DNA from: JABFXC01 sp045804265
Lineage (GTDB): Bacteria; Gemmatimonadota; Gemmatimonadetes; Gemmatimonadales; Gemmatimonadaceae
Direction: 5' to 3'
DNA length: 64,000 nucleotides
Assembly (NCBI GenBank): GCA_045804265.1
Contig: JBJMNK010000039.1
Coordinates: 96,204-160,203, forward strand
Part shown: in pieces, positions 42,588 to 50,950 of the stretch
Layout of the letters: every line of letters starts with the position of its first letter
Position numbering within the stretch: the stretch's first letter is position 1
Notes under the pieces: model-generated
Told to the model about the DNA's origin: nothing
The model's input: only the letters and a program-made list of their open reading frames with translations
Database searches by the model: none
Position numbers and translations under genes: made by a program

Positions 42588-44657
42588 CTAACGCGATCCG
42601 ATTGACCGCCCAGCCGGCCGGATGATGCCGAGGCTCTGGCGGACCATGACCTCGCGCGAGAGCATCGCGCTGCAGGCGGCGGCGGGACGCGGCTGGCAGA
42701 AGAGGAAGCCCTGCCAGTAGTCGCAGTGATGGTCGCGGAGGAACTCGAGCTGCTCGCGCGTCTCGACGCCCTCGGCGATCACGTGGAGCTTCAGCGAGCG
42801 GGCGAGCGCGATCACCGCCTCGGCGATGGCGGCGTCGTCGGGGTCGGTGGCGATCTCGCCGACGAACGAACGGTCGATCTTGAGCGAGTCGGCGGGGAAG
42901 AGCCGGAGCGCGCTGAGCGACGAGTAGCCGGTGCCGAAGTCGTCGATGGAGATCCGGACGCCGAGGCGCTTGAGCTCGCGCAGCTTGCCTAACGCGTCGC
43001 CGTCGCTCTGCATCGCCATGCTCTCGGTGAGCTCGAGCTCGAGCGTCTCGGGCGCGATCCGTGTCTCGCCGAGGATGTCGGAGACCACCGAGACGAAGTC
43101 GGGCTGCTGGAGCTGGCGGACGGAGAGGTTGACCGACGCGCGGAGCTCGGGGAGCCCGGCCTCCTGCCACTCGCGCAGCTGGCGGCAGGCGGTGCGAAGC
43201 ACCCATTCGCCGATCGGCACGATGAGCCCCGTCGTCTCGGCGAGGGCGACGAACGCATCGGGGGTGAGCAGCCCGAGCTCCGGATGGTGCCACCGGAGCA
43301 CGGTCTCCATGGCGCAGATGCGCCGCGTGCTCATGGCGACGATCGGCTGGTAGAAGAGCTCGAGCTCGCCGTTAGGCAGGGCGCGCCGCAGCCGGTTCTC
43401 GAGCGTGAGCTGCTCGAGGGCGCGGGCGTTCATCGCCGGCGCGTAGAGCTGGACGATGTCGCGTCCCTGTGTCTTGGCGCGGTACATCGCCGTGTCGGCG
43501 TTCTTGAGCAGCGTCTCGGCGTCGTCGCCGTCGTTCGGGTAGAGGCTGACGCCGATGCTGGCCGACACGAAGAGCTCGCGGCCGTCGATGACGATCGGGA
43601 GCTTGAGCGCCTCGCGGACGCGGCGCGCGACCAGCGTCGCCTCGTCCACCTTGTCGACCGAGGAGACGAGGATGGTAAACTCGTCCCCACCGATGCGGGT
43701 GACGGTGTCGTCGTCGCGGAGCAGCGCACGAATGCGGCGGGCCACGACCTGGAGCAGCTTGTCACCGACCGAGTGGCCGAGCGAGTCGTTGATCAGCTTG
43801 AAACGGTCGAGGTCGAGGAAGAAGACGCCGAGCTGGATACCGCTCCGGTGTGCACTGGCGATCGCGACGTCGAGGCGATCGAGGAAGAGCTGACGGTTAG
43901 GCAGCCCCGTGAGCGCGTCATGATAGGCCAGATGCTCGATCTGCGTCGCCGCGTCCACGGCCGTGCGACGCTCATCCTCGAGCAGCCAGATCACCATGCC
44001 CAGCGCGATCGAGAACTGGAGCAGGAAGTCGACGATGTTGAGCGCGGCCGTGTATGACGCGGCGTGACCGACCGCATAGGCGTAGACGGCGAGCACCAGG
44101 TAGTGCAGCTGCTGCAGCGCGTAGGCAACGAACGAGATGCCGACCAGCCGGTGACCGAGCCCCGCGTTCCATGGGCGGGCGCGCAGGATCAGTCGCGCGG
44201 CGACGGCGAAGGCGATGGTGCTCAACCCGGTCCGGATCAGCGCCCGCACCAGCGTCGGGACGGGGGCGTTGAGCGCGCCGCCGATCGCGACGACGGCCAG
44301 AGGCTGGACGATGCCGATCACGATCGCCGCGGTGACGAGCCAGCGCTGCCAGCGCTCGGCGACCGAGTGGCGGGCGGTGACTTCGTACGAGCCGAACGCC
44401 AGCCAGACGACGCGGAGGAGTGCCGTCGCCATCGCCGTGATCGAGAGGGCGAGGTAGAGCGCGCCGTCGGCGCGTCCCGAGTCGCGCAGCATCGACGAGG
44501 CCGAGACCGTGAAGAGCATGACGGCCGCGGCGAACCACGCGCGCGTCCAGTGCCGGAGATATCCGTGCTGGAAGACGCGCTGGAAGTGCGCGAACACGAC
44601 GCCGATGAAGAGGGCGCCGACCGCCTGGACGACCAGAGTAGAGACGACGAGCGACAT
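42588..44657 (-). CDS. Membrane-bound GGDEF-EAL cyclic-di-GMP protein
   Basis: 689 residues from ATG 44657, just before the first membrane helix; an upstream ATG at 44720 would add 21 polar residues. About seven membrane helices (1-230) form an MHYT- or 7TM-like sensor. A GGDEF domain follows (LTGLPNRQLFLDRL, site RIGGDEF), then an EAL domain. In the EAL domain the signature reads METVLRW instead of EALLRW, but the metal-binding Glu is kept, as are NLSVRQLQ, ELTES, DDFGTGYSS and KIDRSFV. Both activities are possible. Its TAG stop is provided by an octamer. Confidence 0.93.
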   Translation of the reverse strand: MSLVVSTLVVQAVGALFIGVVFAHFQRVFQHGYLRHWTRAWFAAAVMLFTVSASSMLRDSGRADGALYLALSITAMATALLRVVWLAFGSYEVTARHSVAERWQRWLVTAAIVIGIVQPLAVVAIGGALNAPVPTLVRALIRTGLSTIAFAVAARLILRARPWNAGLGHRLVGISFVAYALQQLHYLVLAVYAYAVGHAASYTAALNIVDFLLQFSIALGMVIWLLEDERRTAVDAATQIEHLAYHDALTGLPNRQLFLDRLDVAIASAHRSGIQLGVFFLDLDRFKLINDSLGHSVGDKLLQVVARRIRALLRDDDTVTRIGGDEFTILVSSVDKVDEATLVARRVREALKLPIVIDGRELFVSASIGVSLYPNDGDDAETLLKNADTAMYRAKTQGRDIVQLYAPAMNARALEQLTLENRLRRALPNGELELFYQPIVAMSTRRICAMETVLRWHHPELGLLTPDAFVALAETTGLIVPIGEWVLRTACRQLREWQEAGLPELRASVNLSVRQLQQPDFVSVVSDILGETRIAPETLELELTESMAMQSDGDALGKLRELKRLGVRISIDDFGTGYSSLSALRLFPADSLKIDRSFVGEIATDPDDAAIAEAVIALARSLKLHVIAEGVETREQLEFLRDHHCDYWQGFLFCQPRPAAACSAMLSREVMVRQSLGIIRPAGRSIGSR

Positions 44658-44804
44658 ATCCAATATTGACGAGTACGGCAGCGTTTCGTCAGTGGTTTCG
44701 TGGCACGTGACGGGTGTCACACTGGAGCGTCGGCACGCCGGCGGGAATTAGTATCTATTAGCTACTAATTCTTGGCCGGCGGTGACTGGCCGCTGGCCGC
44801 TGGC

Positions 44805-44891
44805 TGTAAGCGATAAGCGGCAAGCAGTCAGCGAACGGCGGCACCGCCTGCGTTGCCGCCGTTGCTGACTGCTTGTGGCTTACAGCTTATC
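44805..44891. repeat. Heptad-periodic palindromic repeat, copy D
   Basis: The left arm (44805-44839) is five clean units: TGTAAGC, GATAAGC, GGCAAGC, AGTCAGC, GAACGGC. The right arm from 44864 reads GCTGACT, GCTTGTG, GCTTACA, GCTTATC. The last two words are in swapped order relative to copies A and C. The 299-bp gap around it also has a short AT-rich dyad (AATTAGTATCTATTAGCTACTAATT near 44745-44771, read in pieces) that may hold a promoter. Confidence 0.8.
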
Positions 44892-44956
44892 GCCGGCATC
44901 GCGGGTGATCGCCGCCACCGCGGATCGAACGACGCCGCGGCGCGCCGTTCAGCGCG

Positions 44957-46999
44957 TCAACGACCCAGCAGCCGCAGCGCCGAGGCGACGACCTTGTCGA
45001 CCGTGAGGCCTAACTCTTCGTAGATCCGCTGGTACGGGGCCGAGGCGCCGAAGTGATCGATGCCGATGATCTCGCCGTCGCCGCCGACCCAGCGGTGCCA
45101 GGACATGGGGTGTGCGGCTTCGATCGCGACCTTCTTCGAGCCCGGCACGAGGACGCTGTCGCGGTAGCTCACGGGCTGGCGAGCGAAGATCTCGTGGCTG
45201 GGCATGCTCACGACGCGGGCCGCGATTCCCTGCGCGGCGAGCTTCTCGTACGCGGCGATCGCGATCGCCACTTCGCTGCCGCTCGACATGATCACGACGT
45301 CGGGCTTGCCGCCCTTCGCATCGCCGAGGACGTACGCGCCCTGCTTCACTCCCGATGCGGACGCGAACTTCGTGCGATCGATGAAGCCGAGCTTCTGCCG
45401 GGTGAGCACGAGCGCGGTCGGCCCGGTGTCGTGGAGGAGCGCGTTGCGCCACGCCTCGACCGTCTCGCCGGCGTCGGCGGGGCGGATCGTCGTCATCTGC
45501 GGGATGACTCGGAGCGCGGTGAGCTGCTCGATCGGCTGGTGCGTCGGTCCGTCCTCGCCGAGCCCGATCGAGTCGTGGGTGAAGACGTAGACGACGCGGC
45601 GCTTCATGAAGCAGGCGAGGCGGATCGCCGGGCGCATGTAGTCGGAGAAGACGAGGAACGTCCCGCCGTACGGGATCACGCCGCCATGCAGCGACATGCC
45701 GTTCAGGATCGCCGTCATCCCGTGCTCGCGGATGCCGTAATGCATGTTGCGGCCGCCGGGTGTGCTCGCGGTGAACGTGTCGATGTCCTTGAGCATCGTG
45801 TTGTTCGACGGCGCGAGGTCGGCGGATCCGCCCATCAGCTCGGGGACGACTGCGGCGAGCGCGTTGATCACGATACCCGATGCGGCGCGGCTGGCGACCG
45901 CGCCATTCTCGGCGGTGAACGTCGGCAGTGCCTTTTCCCAACCATCAGGCAGCTTGCCGGCGAGGCGACGATCCAGCTCGGCCGCGTCGGCGGGGAATGC
46001 CGAGCGATAATCGGCGAATGCGTTCTGCCACGTCGCCTGGAGCGCGCGTCCCTTCTCGCGGGTGGCACGACAGTGAGCGAGCGCCTCGGGTGGGACGAAG
46101 AACGGCTCCTGCGACGGCCAGCCGAGATTCTCCTTCGTCAGCCTGATCTCGTCCACGCCTAACGGTTCGCCGTGGGCCTTCGAGCTGTCGTGCCGGTTCG
46201 GGCTGCCATAACCGATGTGCGTGCGCATCACGACCATCGTCGGGCGGTCGGTGACCTTCTTGGCCGCGGCGATGACCGCGTCGATCGCGGTGAGGTCGTT
46301 GATGTCGGCGAGATGGAGGACGTGCCAGCCGTAGGCCTCGAAGCGCTTGCCGGTGTCGTCGGTGAAGGTGAGGTCGGTCGAACCGTCGATGGTGATGTGG
46401 TTGTCGTCGTAGAAGCCGATCAGCTTCCCGAGTCCGAAGTGCCCGGCGAACGATGACACCTCGTGCGAGATGCCCTCCATCAAGTCGCCGTCGCTGCAGA
46501 TGAAATACGTGTAGTGGTCGACGATCGCATGTCCTTCGCGATTGAACTTCGCCGCGAGGTGTGCTTCGGCGACCGCCATGCCGACCGCGTTGCCCATCCC
46601 CTGGCCGAGCGGGCCGGTGGTCGTCTCGACGCCCGACGTGTAGCCGTACTCCGGATGTCCGGGAGTCCTGCTCTCCCACTGCCGGAACTGCTTCAGGTCA
46701 TCGAGCGTGAGATCGTAGCCGGTGAGATAGAGGCTGCTGTAGAGCAGCATCGACGCGTGGCCGCAGGAGAGCACGAAGCGGTCGCGATTCGCCCAGTGCG
46801 GATCGGCGGGGTTGTGGCGCATGTGCTTCGTGAAGAGCGAGTACGCGAGCGGCGCGAGCGCCATCGGCGTCCCGGGGTGCCCCGAGTCGGCTTTCTGTAC
46901 CGCATCCATCGCGAGGGTGCGGATGGTGTCGACGCAGAGCTGGTCGATCGACGAGGTCGCCGGAACGGGGCGAGGAAGGGCGGGCGCGGAAGTAGCCAC
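44957..46999 (-). CDS. tkt: Transketolase
   Basis: 680 residues, full length. Thiamine-diphosphate motif SDGDLMEGISHEVSSFAGH then YDDNHITIDG, early His in SGHPGTPMALAPLAY, substrate-binding RHDSSKAHGEPLG and the pyrimidine-domain segment FVFTHDSIGLGEDGPTHQP. It transfers two-carbon units in the non-oxidative pentose phosphate pathway. It stands alone between two heptad repeats (D and E), which suggests a monocistronic unit. Confidence 0.97.
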   Translation of the reverse strand: MATSAPALPRPVPATSSIDQLCVDTIRTLAMDAVQKADSGHPGTPMALAPLAYSLFTKHMRHNPADPHWANRDRFVLSCGHASMLLYSSLYLTGYDLTLDDLKQFRQWESRTPGHPEYGYTSGVETTTGPLGQGMGNAVGMAVAEAHLAAKFNREGHAIVDHYTYFICSDGDLMEGISHEVSSFAGHFGLGKLIGFYDDNHITIDGSTDLTFTDDTGKRFEAYGWHVLHLADINDLTAIDAVIAAAKKVTDRPTMVVMRTHIGYGSPNRHDSSKAHGEPLGVDEIRLTKENLGWPSQEPFFVPPEALAHCRATREKGRALQATWQNAFADYRSAFPADAAELDRRLAGKLPDGWEKALPTFTAENGAVASRAASGIVINALAAVVPELMGGSADLAPSNNTMLKDIDTFTASTPGGRNMHYGIREHGMTAILNGMSLHGGVIPYGGTFLVFSDYMRPAIRLACFMKRRVVYVFTHDSIGLGEDGPTHQPIEQLTALRVIPQMTTIRPADAGETVEAWRNALLHDTGPTALVLTRQKLGFIDRTKFASASGVKQGAYVLGDAKGGKPDVVIMSSGSEVAIAIAAYEKLAAQGIAARVVSMPSHEIFARQPVSYRDSVLVPGSKKVAIEAAHPMSWHRWVGGDGEIIGIDHFGASAPYQRIYEELGLTVDKVVASALRLLGR

Positions 47000-47122
47000 G
47001 GATGGCTCCGGAGTATGTCGGGCGGGGCGACGCGCGCGGACAGCGCGTTGATCGGTGAAAGTTAGCCCCCGCCCAGCGGGTGTGGCAGTACGCTCGTCAG
47101 AGATGAGCGATCCGCAGTCGGC

Positions 47123-47226
47123 ACTAGGCGGTAAGCGGTAAGCTGCAAGCAGTCAGCGAACGGCGGCTGATCCAGCGGGTTTCCGCAGTCCGCTGACTGC
47201 TTAACGCTTATCGCTTACGGCCAATC
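47123..47226. repeat. Heptad-periodic palindromic repeat, copy E
   Basis: Left arm: ACTAGGC, GGTAAGC, GGTAAGC, TGCAAGC, AGTCAGC, GAACGGC (47123-47164). Right arm: GCAGTCC, GCTGACT, GCTTAAC, GCTTATC, GCTTACG, GCCAATC (47185-47226). This is the one copy lying between divergent genes (gap 47000-47331), so it cannot be only a terminator there. The rest of the gap shows no gene. Confidence 0.8.
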
Positions 47227-47331
47227 GCAGCGCACGGCGGCGCACGGAAGTACCGCGTGCCGTGCCGCGCGTCACTCGCAAACGAGGAGCGCGCATCGTT
47301 AGTATCAGGGCGCAGCCACAGGGAGTGATCG

Positions 47332-47700
47332 ATGAAATGCCCGAAATGCTCGGCGAACATGGAACGAGTGCGGACGCCGGAAGCGACGGTGGACCGGTGC
47401 ACACATTGTCGCGGGATGTGGTTCGACATGCTCGAGCACCAGGACGTGACGGCGCCAGCGGCGAAGGAGCTCGACGTCGGAAGCTCGGGGGTCGGTCGCA
47501 AGTACGACAAGATCGAACCGGTGCTCTGCCCGAAGGACAACCAGCGCATGACGCGGATGACCGCGCTCGGCCAGCCGCACATCCACTACGAGCAGTGCGC
47601 GATCTGCGGCGGCGTCTTCTTCGATGCCGGTGAGTTCCGCGACTTCAAGACGGAATCGATCGGCGACGTCGTGCGTGGGCTGTTCGGCCGAGGGAAGTGA
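47332..47700 (+). CDS. Double zinc-ribbon (zf-TFIIB type) protein
   Basis: 122 residues. Two zinc ribbons: MKCPKCSANMERV with CTHCRGMWFD (first), and LCPKDNQRM with CAICGGVFFDAGEF (second). Each has the CxxxC/CxxC-G-x-W/F-F-D pattern of the zf-TFIIB family. The second ribbon has CPKD in place of CPxC, so one ligand may be replaced. The function in bacteria is unknown. The stop overlaps the next start by one base (TGATG), so the two genes are coupled. Confidence 0.85.
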   Translation: MKCPKCSANMERVRTPEATVDRCTHCRGMWFDMLEHQDVTAPAAKELDVGSSGVGRKYDKIEPVLCPKDNQRMTRMTALGQPHIHYEQCAICGGVFFDAGEFRDFKTESIGDVVRGLFGRGK

Positions 47701-48311
47701 TGCCGACGCGGCGCCTGATGGTCTTCGCGGTTGCGCTGCTGCTCGTGATCGCCGCGATCGGCGTCGCGATGACGCGTCAGGCAGCCACGCTGGGCGGAGT
47801 GCTGGGCCCGCACGAACGCACGAACGTGACGCAGCAGCTGGTGGTCGAGCGGATGCAGGCGGTGGCGAAGCTGGTGAGCAGCGAGACGTTCGTGCGCGAC
47901 GTCGTCACGTACGAGAACACATGGTACGGCTCGACCAAGCGCTCGCTGGTGGTGGTGTCGGGGAAGATCAACGCCGGCGTCAACTTCGACCGCGGCACGT
48001 CGGTGGCGATCAACGACACGACGAAGACGATCACGCTGACGCTGCCGAAGGCGGAGATCCTCGGCATCGAGATCACCGACATGCGAACCTACGACGAGCG
48101 CGGCGGACTCTGGAACCCGTTCACCCCCGCCGACCGCGACGCGATCATCCGCCTCGCCCGCGTGCAGCTCGGCCGTTCGGCGTACGACATGAAGATCCTC
48201 GAGCACGCGGAAGCGAGCGCGCGGGCGCTGCTGGAGAAGCTGCTGAGCACCGATGGGTACTCGGCGCACGTCGAGTTCGCGCCGAGAATCGAGGTGAACA
48301 GCAGCCGTTAG
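47700..48311 (+). CDS. DUF4230 membrane-anchored protein
   Basis: 203 residues from ATG 47700 (GTG 47697 also possible). One N-terminal helix (LMVFAVALLLVIAAIGVAMT), then VVERMQAVAKLVSSETFV, GKINAGVNFDRG and TLPKAEILGIEITDMRTYDE, a DUF4230 layout: periplasmic or extracytoplasmic domain with ordered beta strands. It is coupled to the zinc-ribbon gene. The last two codons and stop (CGT TAG) lie inside the first heptad of repeat F, so the repeat has reached the gene end. Confidence 0.82.
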   Translation: MPTRRLMVFAVALLLVIAAIGVAMTRQAATLGGVLGPHERTNVTQQLVVERMQAVAKLVSSETFVRDVVTYENTWYGSTKRSLVVVSGKINAGVNFDRGTSVAINDTTKTITLTLPKAEILGIEITDMRTYDERGGLWNPFTPADRDAIIRLARVQLGRSAYDMKILEHAEASARALLEKLLSTDGYSAHVEFAPRIEVNSSR

Positions 48312-48388
48312 CCGTCAGCCGTCAGGGTCGAGCGACGGCGGACTGCCTCGCCGGCGCACCGGCTGGCGATAAGCTTATCGCTTACGGC
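48304..48388. repeat. Heptad-periodic composite repeat, copy F
   Basis: First part: GCCGTTA, GCCGTCA, GCCGTCA, GGGTCGA, GCGACGG (48304-48338), the same series as copy G at 37488. Second part: GCGATAA, GCTTATC, GCTTACG (48366-48386), the core words of copies A-E, here reduced to a small palindrome. The two word families therefore occur together in one element. Confidence 0.75.
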
Positions 48389-48439
48389 CGAGCGCGCGGC
48401 CGCAGCCAGGAGCGCGGCTGCAGCCTAACGCGTCGTCGT

Positions 48440-50212
48440 TCAGGCGACCGTCGCCACCTCGCCCGTGCGGAGGCTGGCGCGGAGGCCGGCGATGCGCTCC
48501 TCGACCAGGGTGACCAGCTCGTGCATCGTCGCGGCGTCGAAGACGAGCTTCACGCCGGCGGTGCGGTACATCTCGGGGAGCGAGACGGTCCCGCCTAACG
48601 CGAGCGCCTGCTTGTAGCGGGAGACGGCGGCCGGGTGGTCGTGGAGCGAGTCGCGCCAGACCTGGAGCGCGCCGAGCTGCGCCAGCCCGTACTCGATGTA
48701 GTAGAACGGGCTGGTGAAGATGTGCGACTGGCGAAGCCAGCGGGCGACGCGCTCGGGCTCGAGGCCCGTCCAATCGACGCTCGGCTCGAAGCGCTGGCGG
48801 ATCTCGAGCCAGGCCGCGTCGCGGGCGTCGCGGTCGCCACCGGCGCCACTGGTGTAGATCCAGTGCTGGAACGCGTCGACACAGGCGATGTGCGGCAGCG
48901 CATACAGCACGTCCTCGAGATGCTCGATCTGCGCGTTGGCCGCGTCGGTCGCGGAGTAGTAGCCCTCGGGGAGCGCGAGGTAGCGACCGGCGAGGAGCTC
49001 CATCGACATCGAGGCCAGCTCGGCGGCCTCGTGTCCGCTGCTTCGCTGCCAGACGTAAGGCAGCGAGTGCGCGGCGAAGGCGTGGAACGCATGACCGGCT
49101 TCGTGCACGAGCGTGCTGACATCGTCATGGACGCCGACCGCGTTCATGTAGATGAACGGACGGCCGCGCCACTGCAGGGTGGTGCAGTAGCCGCCGGGCG
49201 CCTTGCCGGCCCGGCTCTCGAGATCGAGCAGCCGCTCCGCCTCGAGCATGCGGAACTCGCGCCCGAAGTCGGCATCGACGCGGGTGAAGATCCGTTCGGC
49301 GGGAGCGACGAAGCCCTCGACGTCCTCGAACGGGCGGAGTCGCGTGTCGGTGTCGGGGTTCACCGCGAGATCCCACGGCCGCAGCGTGTCGAGTCCGAGC
49401 CGCTGGCGGCGGTACTCGTGCTGGCGGGCAGCGACGGGGACGACCGCTTCCTCGACCGCGGCATGGAAGCGCCGGCAATCGTCGGGTGAGTAATCGAAGC
49501 GGTACTTCGCCGCGAAGCTGAAGCGCATGTAGTCGGGGAAGCCCGCGGCGTGCGCGACCTCCTGGCGCAGCGCGTACTGCTTGTCGAAGATGTCCTCGAG
49601 CTCATCGCGCTTGTTGAGGTACGCGCGTGCGCCGAGCTGGAAGGCGCGCTCGCGCTCACCGCGGTCGCGCGACTGCAGGAACGGCTGCAGCTGAGGAATG
49701 GTCTTGCGCTCGCCGTCCCACTCGACCGACAGCCCGCCGACGACCTTGTCGTACCCCGCCTCGAGCTCCTCGAGCTTCGCGAAGCGCGGGACGTTCTCCT
49801 CGCGGAAGATCGCGTCGTCGGTGCGGAACTTCTTCAACGTCGTCTCGAGCCCGGGCTCCGTGTAGCCTAACGCGAGGAGCTTCCGCGCCAGCCGCACTTC
49901 CTGCTCGTCGACCTTCGGGTAGATCTCCATCGCGAAGCGCAGGTGCGCCGCTTCGGCTGCCTCGTCGGCGGTGTTGGCCGTGTAGGCGATCATCGCCAGC
50001 GACCCCGCCTCGCCGAGCATCGCGTCGAGCCGCGACCAGACGGTGAGCCACTCGTGCTCCTGTCCCCGGGCGATCTCGTAGTCCGCGAGCGCCGCGTAGT
50101 AGGGGGCGACGTCATCCCACGTCGCATCGATGAACGCCGTGGGAGAATCCGGGAGTTGCGGAAGACCGTTGCTCCGGCCCCTGTCTGCGCCGTTAGTCAC
50201 TGATGAGATCAT
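48440..50212 (-). CDS. M3-family oligoendopeptidase
   Basis: 590 residues from ATG 50212; the frame is open further upstream but lacks family similarity there. Zinc site LVHEAGHAFHAF (HExxH) followed by the downstream Glu region in SMSMELLAG, plus family segments YCTTLQWRGRPFIYMN and SHIFTSPFYYIEYGLAQLGA. It is cytoplasmic, with no signal. M3 peptidases degrade short peptides. An N-terminal helical bundle (1-200) gates the cavity. Confidence 0.92.
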   Translation of the reverse strand: MISSVTNGADRGRSNGLPQLPDSPTAFIDATWDDVAPYYAALADYEIARGQEHEWLTVWSRLDAMLGEAGSLAMIAYTANTADEAAEAAHLRFAMEIYPKVDEQEVRLARKLLALGYTEPGLETTLKKFRTDDAIFREENVPRFAKLEELEAGYDKVVGGLSVEWDGERKTIPQLQPFLQSRDRGERERAFQLGARAYLNKRDELEDIFDKQYALRQEVAHAAGFPDYMRFSFAAKYRFDYSPDDCRRFHAAVEEAVVPVAARQHEYRRQRLGLDTLRPWDLAVNPDTDTRLRPFEDVEGFVAPAERIFTRVDADFGREFRMLEAERLLDLESRAGKAPGGYCTTLQWRGRPFIYMNAVGVHDDVSTLVHEAGHAFHAFAAHSLPYVWQRSSGHEAAELASMSMELLAGRYLALPEGYYSATDAANAQIEHLEDVLYALPHIACVDAFQHWIYTSGAGGDRDARDAAWLEIRQRFEPSVDWTGLEPERVARWLRQSHIFTSPFYYIEYGLAQLGALQVWRDSLHDHPAAVSRYKQALALGGTVSLPEMYRTAGVKLVFDAATMHELVTLVEERIAGLRASLRTGEVATVA

Positions 50213-50280
50213 GTATAAGAATTCGCCGAGCACCGTCCGACCGCCAGCCCCATGCGCGAACGGATCCCGCTTGCGCCTGC

Positions 50281-50469
50281 CTAACGGACGAGCTCCTCGA
50301 TCTCGGCCGCCTTGCAGCGCTGCTCGTGCTTCGGGTAGGCGCTGCCGCAATGGATGCAGTGGTCGCCGAAGCCCCCACGCCGCCAGACGAGATAGTAGAC
50401 CGCCCGCTGGAGCTTGGCGATTCGGTCCTCGAGAAGCTTGAGGCGCGCGTCGGGGTCGGCCTGGGGCAT
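50281..50469 (-). CDS. Small Cys-containing hypothetical protein (62 aa)
   Basis: A helix (LKLLEDRIAKLQRAVYYLVW) is followed by CIHCGSAYPKHEQRC, where three Cys plus His could bind one zinc. It lies 68 bp upstream of the M3 peptidase on the same strand. Its TAG stop is part of a CGTTAGGC octamer. No family name is recognised. Confidence 0.6.
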   Translation of the reverse strand: MPQADPDARLKLLEDRIAKLQRAVYYLVWRRGGFGDHCIHCGSAYPKHEQRCKAAEIEELVR

Positions 50470-50553
50470 GAGCTTGAACCTAACCGCGCGAGGTGATGGC
50501 GTCTTCCCGATTCGCGGTTTTTTGCGCCGCGTCTCACCGCCGGCAGCCGGCGT

Positions 50554-50820
50554 TCAGGGCTTTCGGCCGCGGTTCTCATCCTCGCGCTGATCCGAGCTCG
50601 TCACCGGTGCGCCGCCGCTGCCGCCGTATCCGCTTCGGTGTTCGTTCTTCCGGTCCTGATCCAGGGGCTCCGAGCCCTTCTTCCGGTCGGCGGCGGAGCG
50701 GTCTTCGGTCACACTCGTCTTGTCGCCCTCGCCCCGCTCTCCGCGCGCCCCGTGAATCCCCTCGGATGCCTCGCTTCCGGCGCCCGTGGGGCGTCCGCTG
50801 CCCTGCTGCTGGTCGGCCAT
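50554..50820 (-). CDS. Hydrophilic, probably disordered small protein (88 aa)
   Basis: From ATG 50820 (GGAG 10 bp upstream). Almost no hydrophobic residues: rich in Gly, Glu, Asp, Arg, Ser and Lys (SEASEGIHGARGERGEG, DRKKGSEPLDQDRKNEHRSG). The composition resembles hydrophilin or stress-related proteins, but no family motif is certain. The start is 131 bp from the divergent HEAT-protein gene. Confidence 0.55.
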   Translation of the reverse strand: MADQQQGSGRPTGAGSEASEGIHGARGERGEGDKTSVTEDRSAADRKKGSEPLDQDRKNEHRSGYGGSGGAPVTSSDQREDENRGRKP

Positions 50821-50950
50821 TGCTTCATCTCCGTGTCGAGTCGCGCGACATGCGCGTCCATAAGTGTAGGAGGGCAACGCACATGCCACCCGCGGGCTGC
50901 CACAGCTCGCGGCTCGCCGTGTCTCCATCCCGGGTTCGAATCGAACTATC

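Noticed and set aside
12031..48388. Copies A-F as REP elements moved by a RAYT transposase
   Set aside because: No RAYT gene is in the window, unit order is shuffled between copies, and the same 7-bp period occurs with unrelated words.
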